From Limonium bicolor (taxonomy: Eukaryota > Streptophyta > Magnoliopsida > Caryophyllales > Plumbaginaceae), in contig CM041782.1 in NCBI GenBank assembly GCA_023374045.1, positions 182,052,629-182,116,628 on the forward strand: a DNA stretch of 64,000 nucleotides, in the 5' to 3' direction. Positions 1-12,417 of the stretch are shown piece by piece. A program made the position numbers and the translations under genes. Every line of letters starts with the position of its first letter. Within the stretch, counting starts at the first letter, position 1. Under the pieces are notes generated by a model. It had not been told where the DNA came from. It searched no databases and saw nothing but the letters and a program-made list of their open reading frames with translations.

Positions 1-204
1 TTCTTACATACCGTAACGGTCTGATGAACTGGAACAACCGAATACACAATACAAATACTTTACTCAAATCAATTCTTTACTATACCGAGTCTACAACATA
101 TGGATGCCGACAACATATTCGGTCTTACACCTCTTTCATTACATAAGTAATTAAATCTAACTACCCATGCAACCCACCGACCCGTCCTACTCTCGAACGG
201 TAAC

Positions 205-345
205 ATCTTCGGTGTACCTGAAAAATAAAATGTTGCCCCTAGGGGCTCAGCTTAACGCTGCATATGAAATTCGCATACCCCGAGCGCTAACCGGGGTACG
301 CCGACTACTTTTGTCGGATATACATGGAGTTCTTTTTAGTCAAAC
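205..345 (-). other. Conserved LTR stem-loop block
   Basis: This is the minus-strand copy of a block found in five other LTRs here. It has a stem around the GGTACGCC/GGGTATGC region, then an AGCTT-to-CAGCGT region, then the GCCCCTAGGGGC palindrome at about 235-247, and TTTTTCAG/GTAC with the minus-strand AG at 218-219. Further downstream on that strand is the conserved GAGAGTAGGACGGG at about 182-196. Function is unknown. Confidence 0.6.
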
Positions 346-476
346 AACATGTGTCGTAGCAATATAATATATATGTGTATTACTCATGGAATCTACATCC
401 AATCACGGAACACAATTCCTAACTAACATAACAAGGTTGTTAGTTTTATCAGTTTACTCTTAGGCCTTGAGGGTTA

Positions 477-672
477 TACCTCACTATGCCCGTTTACTTA
501 TTCAATATCTCACCCGCTCTCTCGGGTTACTTATTCATATACACGCCCATTCTCTTAGGCTACTCATTTTATACTCACCCATTCTCTCGGGTTACTTATA
601 CACGTTATCTCACCCACACTCTTGGGTTATTCATACTCGTTATCTCACCCACACTCTTGGGTTATTTATACT
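477..672 (-). repeat. About 32-36 bp minisatellite within the LTR
   Basis: Five or so imperfect tandem copies of a unit containing ACCCATTCTCTCGGGTTACTT are visible (minus-strand sense: CCGAGAGAATGGGTGAG then TATAAGTATGAGTAA). The same array occurs at 31750-31915 in the plus-oriented copy, so it is a family feature rather than a local expansion. Confidence 0.75.
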
Positions 673-1898
673 CAAGCCATTATAGATTCTCGAGACACTA
701 CAGGTCTCCTACGTCACGCTTGTTACTCTTAATACATACTTAGGCCAAAACTCATGACCCTCAAGCATAGTCTTACTTCCCCGGTTTCGACCCTACTCTG
801 GGTCTAGCATGGTGGGAAGGTTCAACTAGCTCACGGAACTCTCTCTTAGTTCCTCTCTCTTTTTACTTAGGTCCGACTACTCTCGGACTACTTACATTCC
901 CATACACTCCTCTCTCGGAGTTATAATTATATTATCTATATTAGTCTAGAAGCATCACTCTCGATGTTTCTAATGACTTTGGGGGCATTACTTAAGTTCA
1001 GTTAATCTTAGGTTTTAAGAGTTACCCTTACATTTCACTTACTCATACTTTCGGGTATTTTCTTAAATCGGTAAAATCCTCATATAGGAGGCCGACCATG
1101 TCGCAAGGGAGCTACTAATCCCTTAGGTCTCTTTTACCTTCTTTACCAGTTCACATCTTCGAACTATAATCCTTATCTTTCCCACTCTCATTTGTTTCGT
1201 GGATTGTTTCAATATGGTTTTCTAACTGTTATCGGGTATTTACTCAACCCGTACATCTCCTCACGTTCTAGGGAGTTCATATGTTTGCATTTTCGTTATA
1301 CTTTAACAGATAGTTTGTGTGTTTGCACGTTTTCGTTGTCACAAGCATCGACCCGATCTATGGTCTCTAGCCAAACGTTACTCACTACGAGTCGGTCTTT
1401 ACTCTATGTTAGACCACACCGGCATACAAGTATGTTAGCTCATCCAACATACAACAAGACATACATAATCAAACAATGGATTATTTTCATGCTTTAATCT
1501 TGATTAAGCCGGCACACAACACACAAATCCACGTAACTCGGTTAGCACGCGGAGTATGAGAAAATCATACCTTTCACCACCGGGGTTTTTACTTTTTCCG
1601 TGTCATCTCACCATGCTCGGGTCACGCACGAATCTCTGATAATGTTTCAAACATTACTGTTAATATCATACGGTACATAATTAAATGCTATTCCCGTACT
1701 TACCCCCCGTTATCCCGTTATCTCGGTTTTACTTTTATTAATTTGAGTTCTTACTTCACACTCACTTATAACACTTTCTTACACTTCCTTGGGCCTTAAC
1801 ATGTCACCAAAAAAGGCCTTAACATCTTATAACATCATTAACATTCAAACCCCCATCATTTAAAACCTTTAAAACACTTACGGCATGATTCTGGGGGT

Positions 1899-2079
1899 GG
1901 TCCGGGACTTGGTCCTTACCCTAAGTCCCGGACCAATTCACTAGCTAACTCTCGGCCATATTTGATGGTGGTCCGGGACCTTGTCCCCATCTTATGTCTC
2001 GGACCAAGGTAGGCATTGAACTCTCGGTATGAAAACAGGGGGTGGTCCGGGACTTTGTCCATGGACTAGGTCCCGGACC
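1899..2079 (-). repeat. Three-unit palindrome array (GGTCCGGG type)
   Basis: Three 36-bp units lie at 1899-1934, 1970-2005 and 2044-2079, 71 and 74 bp apart. Unit 1 has perfect 12-bp arms (GGTCCGGGACTT and AAGTCCCGGACC) around a 12-nt loop; units 3 and 2 have one and two arm mismatches. Each loop contains a further GTCC. The orthologous array lies at 30371-30547. Confidence 0.85.
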
Positions 2080-2989
2080 CTGCTACAGATTTTACAGATT
2101 TGGCATTTCCAAATCTGTTACAACTCCATTCTTCCACCATTTGATTACCCAATCTTTCCCACTTATAAGCCACATGTTTTAGCATCTAAATTCCCATCTA
2201 AACCACCTTAAATTGATCACCAAGTCCACTCACTAACTCATCCTTAATTCACTCAAATCCACTTATATTTCAAAACTAGTTTTCTTGTTCTTTTAACTTC
2301 TTGTAACAGATTTGGTGCCCTCTTCTTACCATTCAAACTTCACTCACTAATGTCATTGCCAGCACTCAAACGACATTGTTTTTACTCCTACACACTCTTC
2401 TTCATGGTTTGGTTTCCAAACCATTAACCACCCACTTAAACCTCTTAAACCACCTAGTTTCATCCTTATAATAAAACACCCAAATTTATCCATTCCTAGG
2501 CAAATTTTGACAGCACTCACTTGCTTTCCTAAGCATTTTCACCACACTAAAACAGCTCATAACACTCTCACACCTGTTTGGTTCAGACATCAATAAACGC
2601 ATCAAATTCCCATGGTTCACACATAGGACTAGCTTAGTTTCATAGGCTTGTTTGCACACTTAAACCCATTGAGACATTCCCATTAACAACCAACATTATA
2701 GTATCATGACTACCACAATCCAGGTCCTTAATTCAACCTAACATATGATTCACATCAAATAAAACTAACTCAAGGTGAGCTTTTTACCTTGTTTGTTTTC
2801 GGTTTTCTTTCTCTTCTTCCTCTTCTCCTGTTCTCTCTTTCTTTACTTGATCCCACTCCACCCAAGGAGTATAGATTGCTAGCTACAATCTTATCCCCAC
2901 GCACACATAACAACCTAATTAATTCAGATCCTCCACACAAAAACTAGTATTTCAAGCACTAGTTTTTAGGCTCCAGCTTAGATATTACT

Positions 2990-4587
2990 GATAAGTGTCC
3001 AAAGAGCTTTATTAGGTGTATTTCATATATAATATTAGCACTTTTCTGCTCATTTCTTCACTTCGGTTAGTTTTCCTCTAGTTTATGTTTTATTATTTAT
3101 CTCACAAAATTATTGGTTTAACATGAGGAAAACAAGCCGGGAATGAAGTAGACAAAGAGACGAACGCATAGACACAAACGCTCAGAAAACGGACATATAA
3201 CGAGAATGTAGAGCCGGTTGAAGATTGTTATATATTATATAATATATATATATCGCATGGACAGGACCGCCCAATACTAGCGGACACACACATAAGACCG
3301 CGAGGCGGTCAGGATAGAGGCAACCGCCTCCTAATGGCGGACAAGGAATACGCAACCGCGAGCGGAACGGGGAGAGGCAACCGCCTCGTAGCTAGCGGAC
3401 GTGAGATAGGCAACCGCCCACTATGAGGCGGACGTGAGATAGATAACCGCGAGGCGGTACCGAGGCGGACTGAAGGCGGATGAGAACTAAAATCGACGCG
3501 AGCTTATCTTCTTGCTCGCGCCGTCTTCAACTTGGCTCACCGACTCTCCAACTCGCATCTGCCTTATCCATCTACTCTGCGCATGTCCCCTGCAATCAAT
3601 GCTTCAATCAGTGAGCAATCAGTGAGCTCAATCCTTCACGCGTCTGATTAAACTCCTCTGCTTCTTCTTCTTCCTTCCTATTTAAACCCGACTTCACCCA
3701 ATAAATCAATCACGAATCGATCCACGACCACTTCACCACACACGCTCCATCTCATTTCTCTTTCTCGCATTCTCCATTTTATTATTTCTACATTCCACAA
3801 TTCACCTCTAGCCCTTCGTACAATAATAGCAGAGTGAGACGGAGTGATTACGAATGATTTCTATCATTCTTCTTGTTTCTCTTTATCTATTTATATGTTA
3901 GGCTAGTTTACGTTTACTCTGGGATAGTTATTATTATCTGTATTATTATGCAATATTTCTACTGGTTTATTTATATACAGTTTGTTACGCTTAAAGGTTA
4001 TCTCGCACCTTTTTAATAGATCTCGCGAATTTATTAATTGCTCTACTAGTCTATTTTGATCAGACAGGTGATAAATAGACAGGTAATTAAGGCGTAAAAC
4101 TGGAGAAAACTTTATTATGATTTAATGAGTTAGTATTCAGTTGCAAATGTATTCCTCAATACTCCTCTGCCGTTCGCAGGCTTTTGCTTGAACCTTGATT
4201 AGAACCTTGCATTACAGGTGAACGAGTTCTTATGAGGCTATGACTTAGTCCTTAAGATATTTACAGGAACCTTGCCAAATATTAAACAGTAAGATAGCTT
4301 AATTATGCAGATTATAATAACCTGACCCGAGTTCCATTTTATTTATCTGTCAACTTAGTTTATTTTATCTTTTCTTTTATTTATTTTACAAGTCATTAAT
4401 CCCCCCTCTTGTGACACGCTTAGGTACTATTATTGTACATTAGTCCCACGTTCGACATCCGGTTGCTTACTTTTCACTATACTACTGCGACCGGGATTTA
4501 TTTGCAGCCCCGTTTTTTTTTGGGTTTTAATTTCTTTCTTTTCTGTTAATTACCTGCTCTAAACCACTCATAAATAACACGTCTGCA
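2990..4587 (+). mobile_element. Solo LTR, Athila/Tat-like, TSD ATTAC
   Basis: A 1598-bp segment starting TGATAAGTG and ending GTCTGCA is flanked by a perfect 5-bp duplication ATTAC (2985-2989 and 4588-4592). It interrupts the larger LTR cleanly. TGATAAGTG is also the start of the Athila/Tat-type LTR at 17491 (minus), which suggests the lineage. No interior or second LTR is present, so it is a solo LTR. The stretch near 4385-4500 looks like R/U5 sequence, but no transcription start can be placed. Confidence 0.85.
3265..3480 (+). repeat. GC-rich ACCGCC/GGCGGAC palindrome cluster in the solo LTR
   Basis: At least six short inverted pairs of the kind ACCGCC...GGCGGAC alternate with AACCGCGAG and GAGGCGGAC. 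They resemble the palindrome arrays of the other LTRs but use a different stem. Base composition is sharply richer in G+C than the flanks. Confidence 0.7.
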
Positions 4588-5702
4588 ATTACCTTAGAGT
4601 ATCCAAAAGGAGAGCTTGGCAATCAATTGGAAGAGTTTCCAACACCCCACAAGAGCATGGAGAATCGGCTGAAAACGAGAGAAATTTTCAACGTGAGGGA
4701 AAATTTCCCAAATTGCAAGAACAAGCTGAAATGGCCAAAACTCTTACTTATTATTACCTTAAGACATTAAGGAGGTGAAGGAGAGTTAAAATCAGCTCTT
4801 CAAGCTCCAAAATCCCCAACATCCATGGAAGTGAAGATGGAGGAATCAAGATTTTGTTGGGTGGAAAATGAAGCTCTCGCCGATACGAATCTAACGGTAT
4901 AATTTTTGTATGATTTGGTGGAGAAATGAACAAGATAATGGAAGGAGGAGATGGAGGTGGTGTGCTGTTTGGAATCGCCCAGCTTACAGAGGAGGAAGAA
5001 GATAATAACAGGGGCTGGGCAAAAACGTGAGAATAAGAAAGAAGAAGGTGAGAGAGAGTATTTAAGTTGCTTTTACTATTCACTATTTGGTTTACTTACT
5101 TATTTGTCATCTTGTGACCTTATAAGCTAACAAGCTAATTAAATGTGTGTGTGTGTGCTAATAAAAATCGGCCCCACACAAAATACAAGCTTGGAGCATT
5201 TTTCGTTCTTTTTTACAAGAAACGCTCGTTATTTTACCCGGTTTGGCACTGTTCACTAACCGGGCCCGTTTTTCGGATTTTTCTCGTTTAATTAATTTTA
5301 ATGGTTATTAAGCTTCCATTAATACTTATTTATAGTTATTTAATCAACTATAATTTTTACGGGTCCGTTTGACCACTTAAAGTCACGTTTTCGGGTTTTC
5401 TCGAAAAACGTGCTTTAAAACTCTCGTTAGCGTTTTAATCCATTATTTGGATCCGTTTTCTTTGGGAATCACTCCCGTATACTAATTAGGCCTAAATAAG
5501 CCTTAGGAATCCATCTCGGACCCTCTCGAGATCATATATCTCTTATACCCATTTAACGCGCATTTTAGCGTTTTTTCGCTTTTCAAGCGTTTTCTCTTTT
5601 CTTTTTGTTTTATTTTCTTTACCAATACTCTTTAGGCACCATTAGGCCTTTAATAATCATATTAGAGTAATTTAATCGCCATTTTTAGATCCGGGTATTA
5701 AA

Positions 5703-5989
5703 TTTACAAAATCTTAAGTCGTGTAGTTACTCCCTATTTTTGTTGTATGGCAAAGGGGGAAGGAGAAGATTTGTGTGTTAATGACTATTGTCCTTGTGCT
5801 GTGTAACGTCTTAGTGAAGAACTTTCTATTACTATGGTCATAGTAATAAAGTTATCTTTTATTGCGGAATTTAATTTGTTTATCTTTAACAAACTCAGGG
5901 AGAATCCTTCTTAGGGGGAATCTCTCAAATTTTTAAATTGCCAAGTACATATATTTTTTCATAGGTTGCATCATCAAGAAGGGGGAAAT
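5703..5989 (+). other. 3' non-coding end of a SIRE-like Copia element with polypurine tract
   Basis: This is AT-rich sequence without a convincing ORF. It ends in the polypurine tract AAGAAGGGGGAAAT (5976-5989) directly before an LTR start, TGTTAAGTC. The arrangement matches the 3' end of the Copia element at 27327-27806. The left side is cut by the large LTR insertion at 5702, so the body of this element is missing. Confidence 0.65.
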
Positions 5990-6907
5990 TGTTAAGTCAA
6001 ATCATCCTTTAAGTTTTGATGATAGCAACCTTGTATTGTGCATTTAAAAGTTTGTTAAGCTTCAATATTCAGATAGACAGGCTTAGGAGTGGCTTCGCAT
6101 GCAAGGTTGCCAGCGCACTTGATTCATGACATGTGCCCAACCGGTCGAGCACCTGTCTGGGAGAGCTCACATTAGAACTTCTAGCACATACAACAAGTCA
6201 GGCACTGCACGAAGATATCTCTCATGCTTAAGAAGAAAATTAAAGACAAAAGACCAAGAGGATTGACATATTAATACAAACTCATACATTCACACTATCA
6301 ACTAGTAGACGACAAGAATACAACTCATTAATGTGCAAATGGACAAGATAAGTAAATGGATACTTATCAGAACAATTGTATAGCAGTAATGAAGACTAAA
6401 AGAGCATTTTTGAGCATTTAATGAGCCAGACAGAATCAGGCAAGTAGGGCACACAAGTGGTGCTCGACCAATCGAGAGGGTTCCGCTGACGTGACCAACT
6501 ATAAGGCGACACATACTCCAAACGTCTTCAGATCAAGTTGAAGACTCTCTACAAGTCTAGTATGGTCGTTAGGTGAATTATAGGAGCTGTAGTCGGCCCC
6601 TAGAGTTTACAGATTTATAGGACAGTAGTTACATCTTAACTAACCGTATATACACTTGCATTTATTTCATATGTAAGTAAGCCTGAACAATAGAGAAAAC
6701 AAAGAGATTATCTGAGCAAGAGTGATTTAGACTTAAGTGTGTAAGGACTAGAGAGTTAATGAGCTGGTTATGACTGGTGTTGTGTGTCAACACTTTGTAT
6801 TTGGTAGACTGATCAGTCAGGGAGCGGTTGGGGAACCGTTGGCAGACTGTCAAAGAGGGTAGAGAACTTTGGGATAAATTTCTAAACTGTCCCGGAGTCC
6901 ATGTGTG
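5990..6907 (+). mobile_element. SIRE-like Copia 3' LTR, left part (resumes 17497)
   Basis: The LTR starts TGTTAAGTCAAATC immediately after the polypurine tract. It is interrupted at 6908 by the Athila/Tat-type element, with the 5-bp duplication GTGTG at 6903-6907 and 17492-17496. The right part resumes after 17496 and probably ends between about 17590 and 17640; the exact end is not visible. It differs clearly from the Copia LTR at 27807, so two different elements are present. Confidence 0.6.
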
Positions 6908-9900
6908 TGTTGGAGAAATATGTGACTACTTCTACAACTTAGGCAGTGTACCTATCGTTTTGCGGAATAGTGGATTTGTGGGTTGTCGTACTCTTGGGGA
7001 CCTCGCTGTGGTTAGTGGACAGTGTAGTAAATTGACTGAGACTTCTAGTAAACAGGTTTTATCATTTTTTGAAAGAGTATGATTGAAAACTAATTATAAG
7101 ACAATAATGAAAACAATTAATCAAAACAGAATAGAAATAGAAATTGTAAATCTTTTGTTTTTAAAGAAGCATCCTGGGTTATTCTGCTCACCTATTTTTA
7201 TCTAATTACGTCAAAATAAACTTTCACCACTTTAGCAATAAACTCAGGAATCTTAATTAGTTCATTGACTGGTCCTTGTACAACAAACCCTAACTAGCAG
7301 AAATAACAAGCCACAAAATATGCCCAAGTCAATTCAACCAATCGCATTATTAACAATTCCTATTGGAGACAGATTAACCTATAGGCGAAACTCGCTTCTA
7401 CTCGTTAACCCGATTTGACTTCCTATGTCTAGAACCTTGTCTCAGCAATGCATTTTAACAAGAGAACTACAAATATCACTTTAATAATTGGCCTGAAGTT
7501 TAAAGCGCATTAAGGACAAGAATCAAAATATTGCTTAAATGAATTATAGTGAAAATTTATATAATACAATATATAAAATAGGCTCGCTTCCAAACCCGAG
7601 AGGCTAAGTTTATTAATCACACATAATTATAAAAACAACATCAATAATAAGATAGACATTAAAACAGAGTAAAGTTAAAGGAGAAAGAACCCTATTTGGG
7701 GAGAGTTGTTTCGCTTCCGGCTCGTTTCCGTGATTATGCCGACCTCAAAACAATGATAAATGGTAGAGCACGAAGAAAAACGAACAAAATGGCACAAGTT
7801 GGTCCTGTCCGGGTAGGGGCTACATGGACACAAATCCAGACAACACCTGTCCGTATGGGGTATGCGCGGACACAAACCCGGACACAATCTGGGATTGTGT
7901 AGATCGTCTTCTTCGTCTGGAAAAGTGGAAAATGGAAACTTAAGGCTAATTGGATGATGGGAAATGATAAATAATGGCGTGGAGATAGTGTGTATAGATG
8001 GGGAATGAAATTTGGATGGAGGGAGAGTGAGTGTTGATGAGCGTTGATTAACTTTGGATTTCATGAGGGATAATGAAGAAGATTGAAGGAGCGTGGTTTT
8101 TATAGAGTAGAGGAAAGGAAGAAGATAAGGGAAGATAGGATATAATGTAGTGTTGTGGTAGTGGATAGAATGTAGGCGTATAGATAAGAAAAGAGAAAGG
8201 ACTGCACCGAAAGTTACAACGCGTGAAATCTGGAATTCGGCGCCGCACTTTACACGTGTCCGGATTTGTGTCCGGACCTGGCTCATCCGGACGTCACACG
8301 TCCGAGTTTCTGTCCGAGGGACGGACACACTTTTAATTCGTGTCCGGACTTGCATCCGGGTATGAAATACCCCAAATCTTATTATCATTATAAAACCATT
8401 ATTTAATGGAAAATAATCCAAATATAAATCATTTCACGTACGCATGCAAACCCATGCATGAGAACGTTACGTAAAAATAGTTGTTTCACCATAAACGCTA
8501 AAACGCCTTAGAAACATATGATCAAGCATGACCTTGTATGACCTTCTAAAACTCAAACCAAATGGTCATACACTCATTATATGAATATATAAACATATTC
8601 CCTAAGCTATATTTAGTCAAAAACGCAAAACGCTCGGGAGTGCTCATGCACGCCCCTTAAAGCACGAAAAGCCCGGAGGAGTGCCGAAGTGGCACAAACT
8701 CCTATAAAATTAATTCTTAGAGTTACTAACATCATTATTAACCATCCTAAAGAGAACCCACGAAGTGGTTTCTCAAAATTCAACAAAAACCTCAGGAGGA
8801 TTTCTTAACGCTCCTTTTTGCCCGGGAGTGTCCCGATGGCCCGTAAATTATGTCATGGGTTGATGTAACCCCATATAACTCAATGTAACATCTTAATATA
8901 TCATTATTTACTATAATAAGTGTTTATAACACTTGGAACTCATAAATACAAGTTATTTCCCAAATTTCTTTAGAGCACAAAAACGCACCTTCGGGTGTCA
9001 CTAAAACGCGTTTTACGCAAATTACCTTGTAGTTTTTTTCACATGCCACGAATTAATAATCTAATAGGGTTAAAATGACACTCTAAATCAATTAAAGGCA
9101 GTGTCAAACAAGGTGCTCTATAGGGGCCGATTTCAGTCCAAAAACTAGTATAAAACTTACACTAAAAACTTATAAAAGGCATAAGACATGGTGACTCACC
9201 TTCCCATGTGATATAATACTTAATGGCAAAGGAAATTAGGTCTCATTTGACCTCCATGCTGTCGAAATAATGCAAAGAACAAGGCCATGTTAGTAGACAA
9301 AAACAAAATGCTAAAAGTAAAAAGTAGATTATTTCCCTTGCACACTCCATTGCCGATTTGGTAAGGCTCTCAACTCTCTCTTCTTCCTTCATCTTCTTCC
9401 TTTGAAGCTCTTAGGTCCATTAATGGAGTTTTAACTTCTATCTTCATCTTTAAGGTAATTTCCTAGCATTTCTTGTCAAGCCTTGAAGCAAAACTTTTCC
9501 TAGCTTAACAACAAGCATTCGGCATCAACATATACTCCAAGGAGATTGTCTAAATCAACATTAATCCAAGGAGCATCTCAAGGTTATCTTAAGGTAGTTT
9601 TCATGCTTGAAAATCCTTAAAGCACATTTTTATGTGTAACCAAGTTCTACTTCTTCTAAGGTTCTTTTCTTCTTCATTTTCATGAAGGAAAGTTTGTTCT
9701 TCATCCATCTTAGGTGTGCCGAATTTATAAGGAGAAAAGCTTAAGGTAAATCCTTGGAAAACTACTTACAAATCTACTTAAGATCTTTATTGAAGATCTA
9801 ACTCCTAAACTCCTTCACCACTTGCATATAACCGAAGTGGAGCATCAAAATTTCTTTGGAGAAAGCTTGGAGATTCAAGAAGAGTTCAAGCACTTAACCA

Positions 9901-10758
9901 CTTTATTAAGAAGTAGTTTACTAAGCTAATATTTATGTTTTAAGCTTGGTTAAGCTTCTAAAAATTATACAAAAATTATGTACATCTCCTAGGGTATTTA
10001 AAACCGAAACTATATGGTAAAATATACCAAAAATATAATCTATAACATATATGGAAAGTATTTACCTAAGACACATTTTTGTGTCACAAAATTTATTTAT
10101 GTTACATACCAATTCAAGCCGAATTGTCAAGGGCAAAGATACTTTATTTTGAGCTAAAAATCAATATAAGACATTACAATAATTTTTACATGAGTTATAT
10201 GACTCATATGAATTTATGTATAATTATTTTTACATATAAATCCACTTTTATATACTATATGGTAACTATTTAATTATGGCTGAATGGTCTAAGTGATAAT
10301 TAGGTTTTAATGAGCTACTTATGTATATAAACTTATATTATAAAGTTTGGAGAGTTAAAATATTTTATTAGTGCTTAAATGGCTAATTAATTAAGTTATG
10401 TGGCTAAATGTAATTTTTACAAAGTTTGGTACATATACTATAAAAACCGAGAGTTAAGGGTGTCCTTGGGATAAATATGATATAATAAAGGTTAGGAATT
10501 AAGTTTATGAATTTTAGATAATTTAAACAAGTGTTAAAATAACATTTTATAATGTTTTGGGCTAATATGTAATTTATAAAACTTATTATGAAAGTTTGGA
10601 GTTGAATATGGGCGAATTCATAATTAAGAGAATTAAATATTTAAACTATAGTTTATAAATTATTAAGTAACTATTATAAAGTTTTGGGGTGAAAATGTAA
10701 TTAATGGAAAGTATATAACAAAGCCGAATTACTTTGGGTTAGATTTGTAATTTAAGAG

Positions 10759-10762
<4 letters not shown>

Positions 10763-10789
<27 letters not shown>
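10763..10789. repeat. (TA)n microsatellite
   Basis: About 13 TA dinucleotides lie inside the AT-rich part of the 8363-12824 LTR. A second run lies at 11364-11389. Confidence 0.95.
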
Positions 10790-11363
10790 TCGGCAATTAT
10801 GGAGAATTAAAATTAAAACTATAGTTTATAAGGCATTATGTAAAGTTATAAGATTTTGTGGTAAAATTGTAATTATAAAAAATATATAAATATAGGCCGA
10901 GAATTTGAGGGGCTAAGTTGTAATTTTTGAAAGTTATAATTTTCAAAAGCTATATACCAAAATATTAGTGGTGGCTTTGTAATAATTAAATAAGGGATTA
11001 AAACTATATAATACAATGAGATTAGAATTTAAACATAAAGTTTATGAATTAATGTGGTTGTTTTGTAAATAACCGAAATATAAGGATAAGAATTTAGATT
11101 TAAATAAATATAGGTCCTATATGGAATTTTTGGGAATTAGAAGAAAGAATTTTGATTAAAGGAATTATGGAATTAAAACTATGGCTTATATAGTTGTAAG
11201 GAATTTAAAGGTAACCAAAAAATATTATTTGTGGTTAAAAGGAGAATAATAAAACTATAAGAATATTATGTCCATGTATGGCATATAAATATAGTTGAGA
11301 AATTATAAAGTTACAATGTCATCTAGACAATTAAAAACATGTAACATAAATAGTACATGGATA

Positions 11364-11389
11364 AATATATATATATATATATATATATT
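11364..11389. repeat. (TA)n microsatellite
   Basis: This is an uninterrupted AT dinucleotide run after ATAA, in the same LTR as the run at 10763. Confidence 0.9.
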
Positions 11390-11997
11390 TAAGGATTTAT
11401 AATTAAATCAAAAAGGAAATAAACCTCACATGAAATAACAACTAAGCAATTGTTGAACAATCCAATAAAGTTATTATACAAGGGTAATATAAATTAACCC
11501 TCTCAGTTAATCCTATTCTAGGACTATACTTGACCAGACGTTGACCAGGGTATAATCAACTGTAATCTACGGTGAACGGTATGGGATTCTTGCAACCTGT
11601 TTTCTACCGGATTACACCGCCTTGTGTGCTATCTGTTGTTTGAATTAACGACCAAGATAATTAATGTAAATTTTGTTTTACATGCGTGAATGAATGCTAA
11701 CTACGACGTGTATGTCCCACGCATACAACACTACAATACCAGTGGATTAAATACCTGCGCTTTATTATACCGAGGACTTGTACACAAGTCTCTCACTAAC
11801 TTCACTTTATAACAAACGTCGTTATCCTAAACGTGATAATCGACAAAACACATTGTGTTCTTGTTTAACGTCCTTGTATGACACCTAACAATTCTATACT
11901 ACGAGAACGAGGAGCCCAGTTGGATCTGGCCATGCATGCTACAGGAGTTGTACCTGTCTCAGGTCTCCTATACAATTTACGTCGCGACGGAACAGTA

Positions 11998-12150
11998 CAA
12001 GTGGGGAGGAAGACTTTATTCCTCTCGAGGGTTCGATTCCCAACAGTTCAAGTGGGGAGGAAGACTTCATTCCTCTCGAGGGTTCAATTCCCAACAGTAC
12101 AAGTGGGGAGGAAGACTTTATTCCTCTCGAGGGTTCGATTTCCACCATTC
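11998..12150 (+). repeat. Three tandem 51-bp copies containing a tRNA T-arm/B-box-like motif
   Basis: Copies lie at 11998-12048, 12049-12098/9 and 12100-12150 and are nearly identical. Each contains GGGTTCGATTCCCA, or a one-base variant, which fits the Pol III B-box consensus. Because 51 is a multiple of three, the repeat opens ORFs in several frames; these are not evidence of a protein. Confidence 0.9.
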
Positions 12151-12417
12151 TAAAGTACAGGGGTTAACTACGTTATCTTCTGAGGGACTAATTACCCAAC
12201 CTTTCTCTTAACGAGGTCACTATACCTCCACTATATTGACATACTCATAAATACCTGTCAGTCCCACTGTGTGGACCCGACTATTATCAAATGATTACAG
12301 TTCACCTAACTTGACCTTCTGAAGTCTTGTTTTATGTGACATGGTTATCCTTGTATGGACACTTGTTATTATCATACTATGCTTGCTTACAGCTTTATAA
12401 AAATGAACTGCATGTAT

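Larger units (their letters stand above)
1..5702 (-). mobile_element. Large Tekay/Del-like LTR (4.4-kb class), right-truncated by the window edge, split by a nested LTR
   Basis: Read on the minus strand this starts at 5702 with TTTAATACCC and runs leftward. It aligns along its length with the plus-strand solo LTR at 28218-32581: same start, same 32-bp minisatellite, same palindrome array and the same stem-loop block near the 3' end. By that comparison about 150-200 bp of its 3' end lies left of position 1. It is interrupted at 2990-4587 by another LTR with a 5-bp duplication. No coding sequence is supported; small ORFs here lie in repeats. Whether it is a solo LTR or part of a full element cannot be seen. 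The lineage call rests on the related LTRs ending GGGGTGTTACA. Confidence 0.8.

Noticed and set aside
7675..8421. 248-codon minus-strand ORF
   Set aside because: It runs through the Athila/Tat-type LTR and across the junction with the inserted LTR at 8363; it is composed of repeat sequence, and the sister LTR has a different set of ORFs.
10079..10273. 64-codon ORF
   Set aside because: AT-rich LTR sequence with no motif; expected by chance.
11998..12150. tRNA genes
   Set aside because: Only a T-arm-like core is present; no acceptor, D-arm or anticodon stem can be built.
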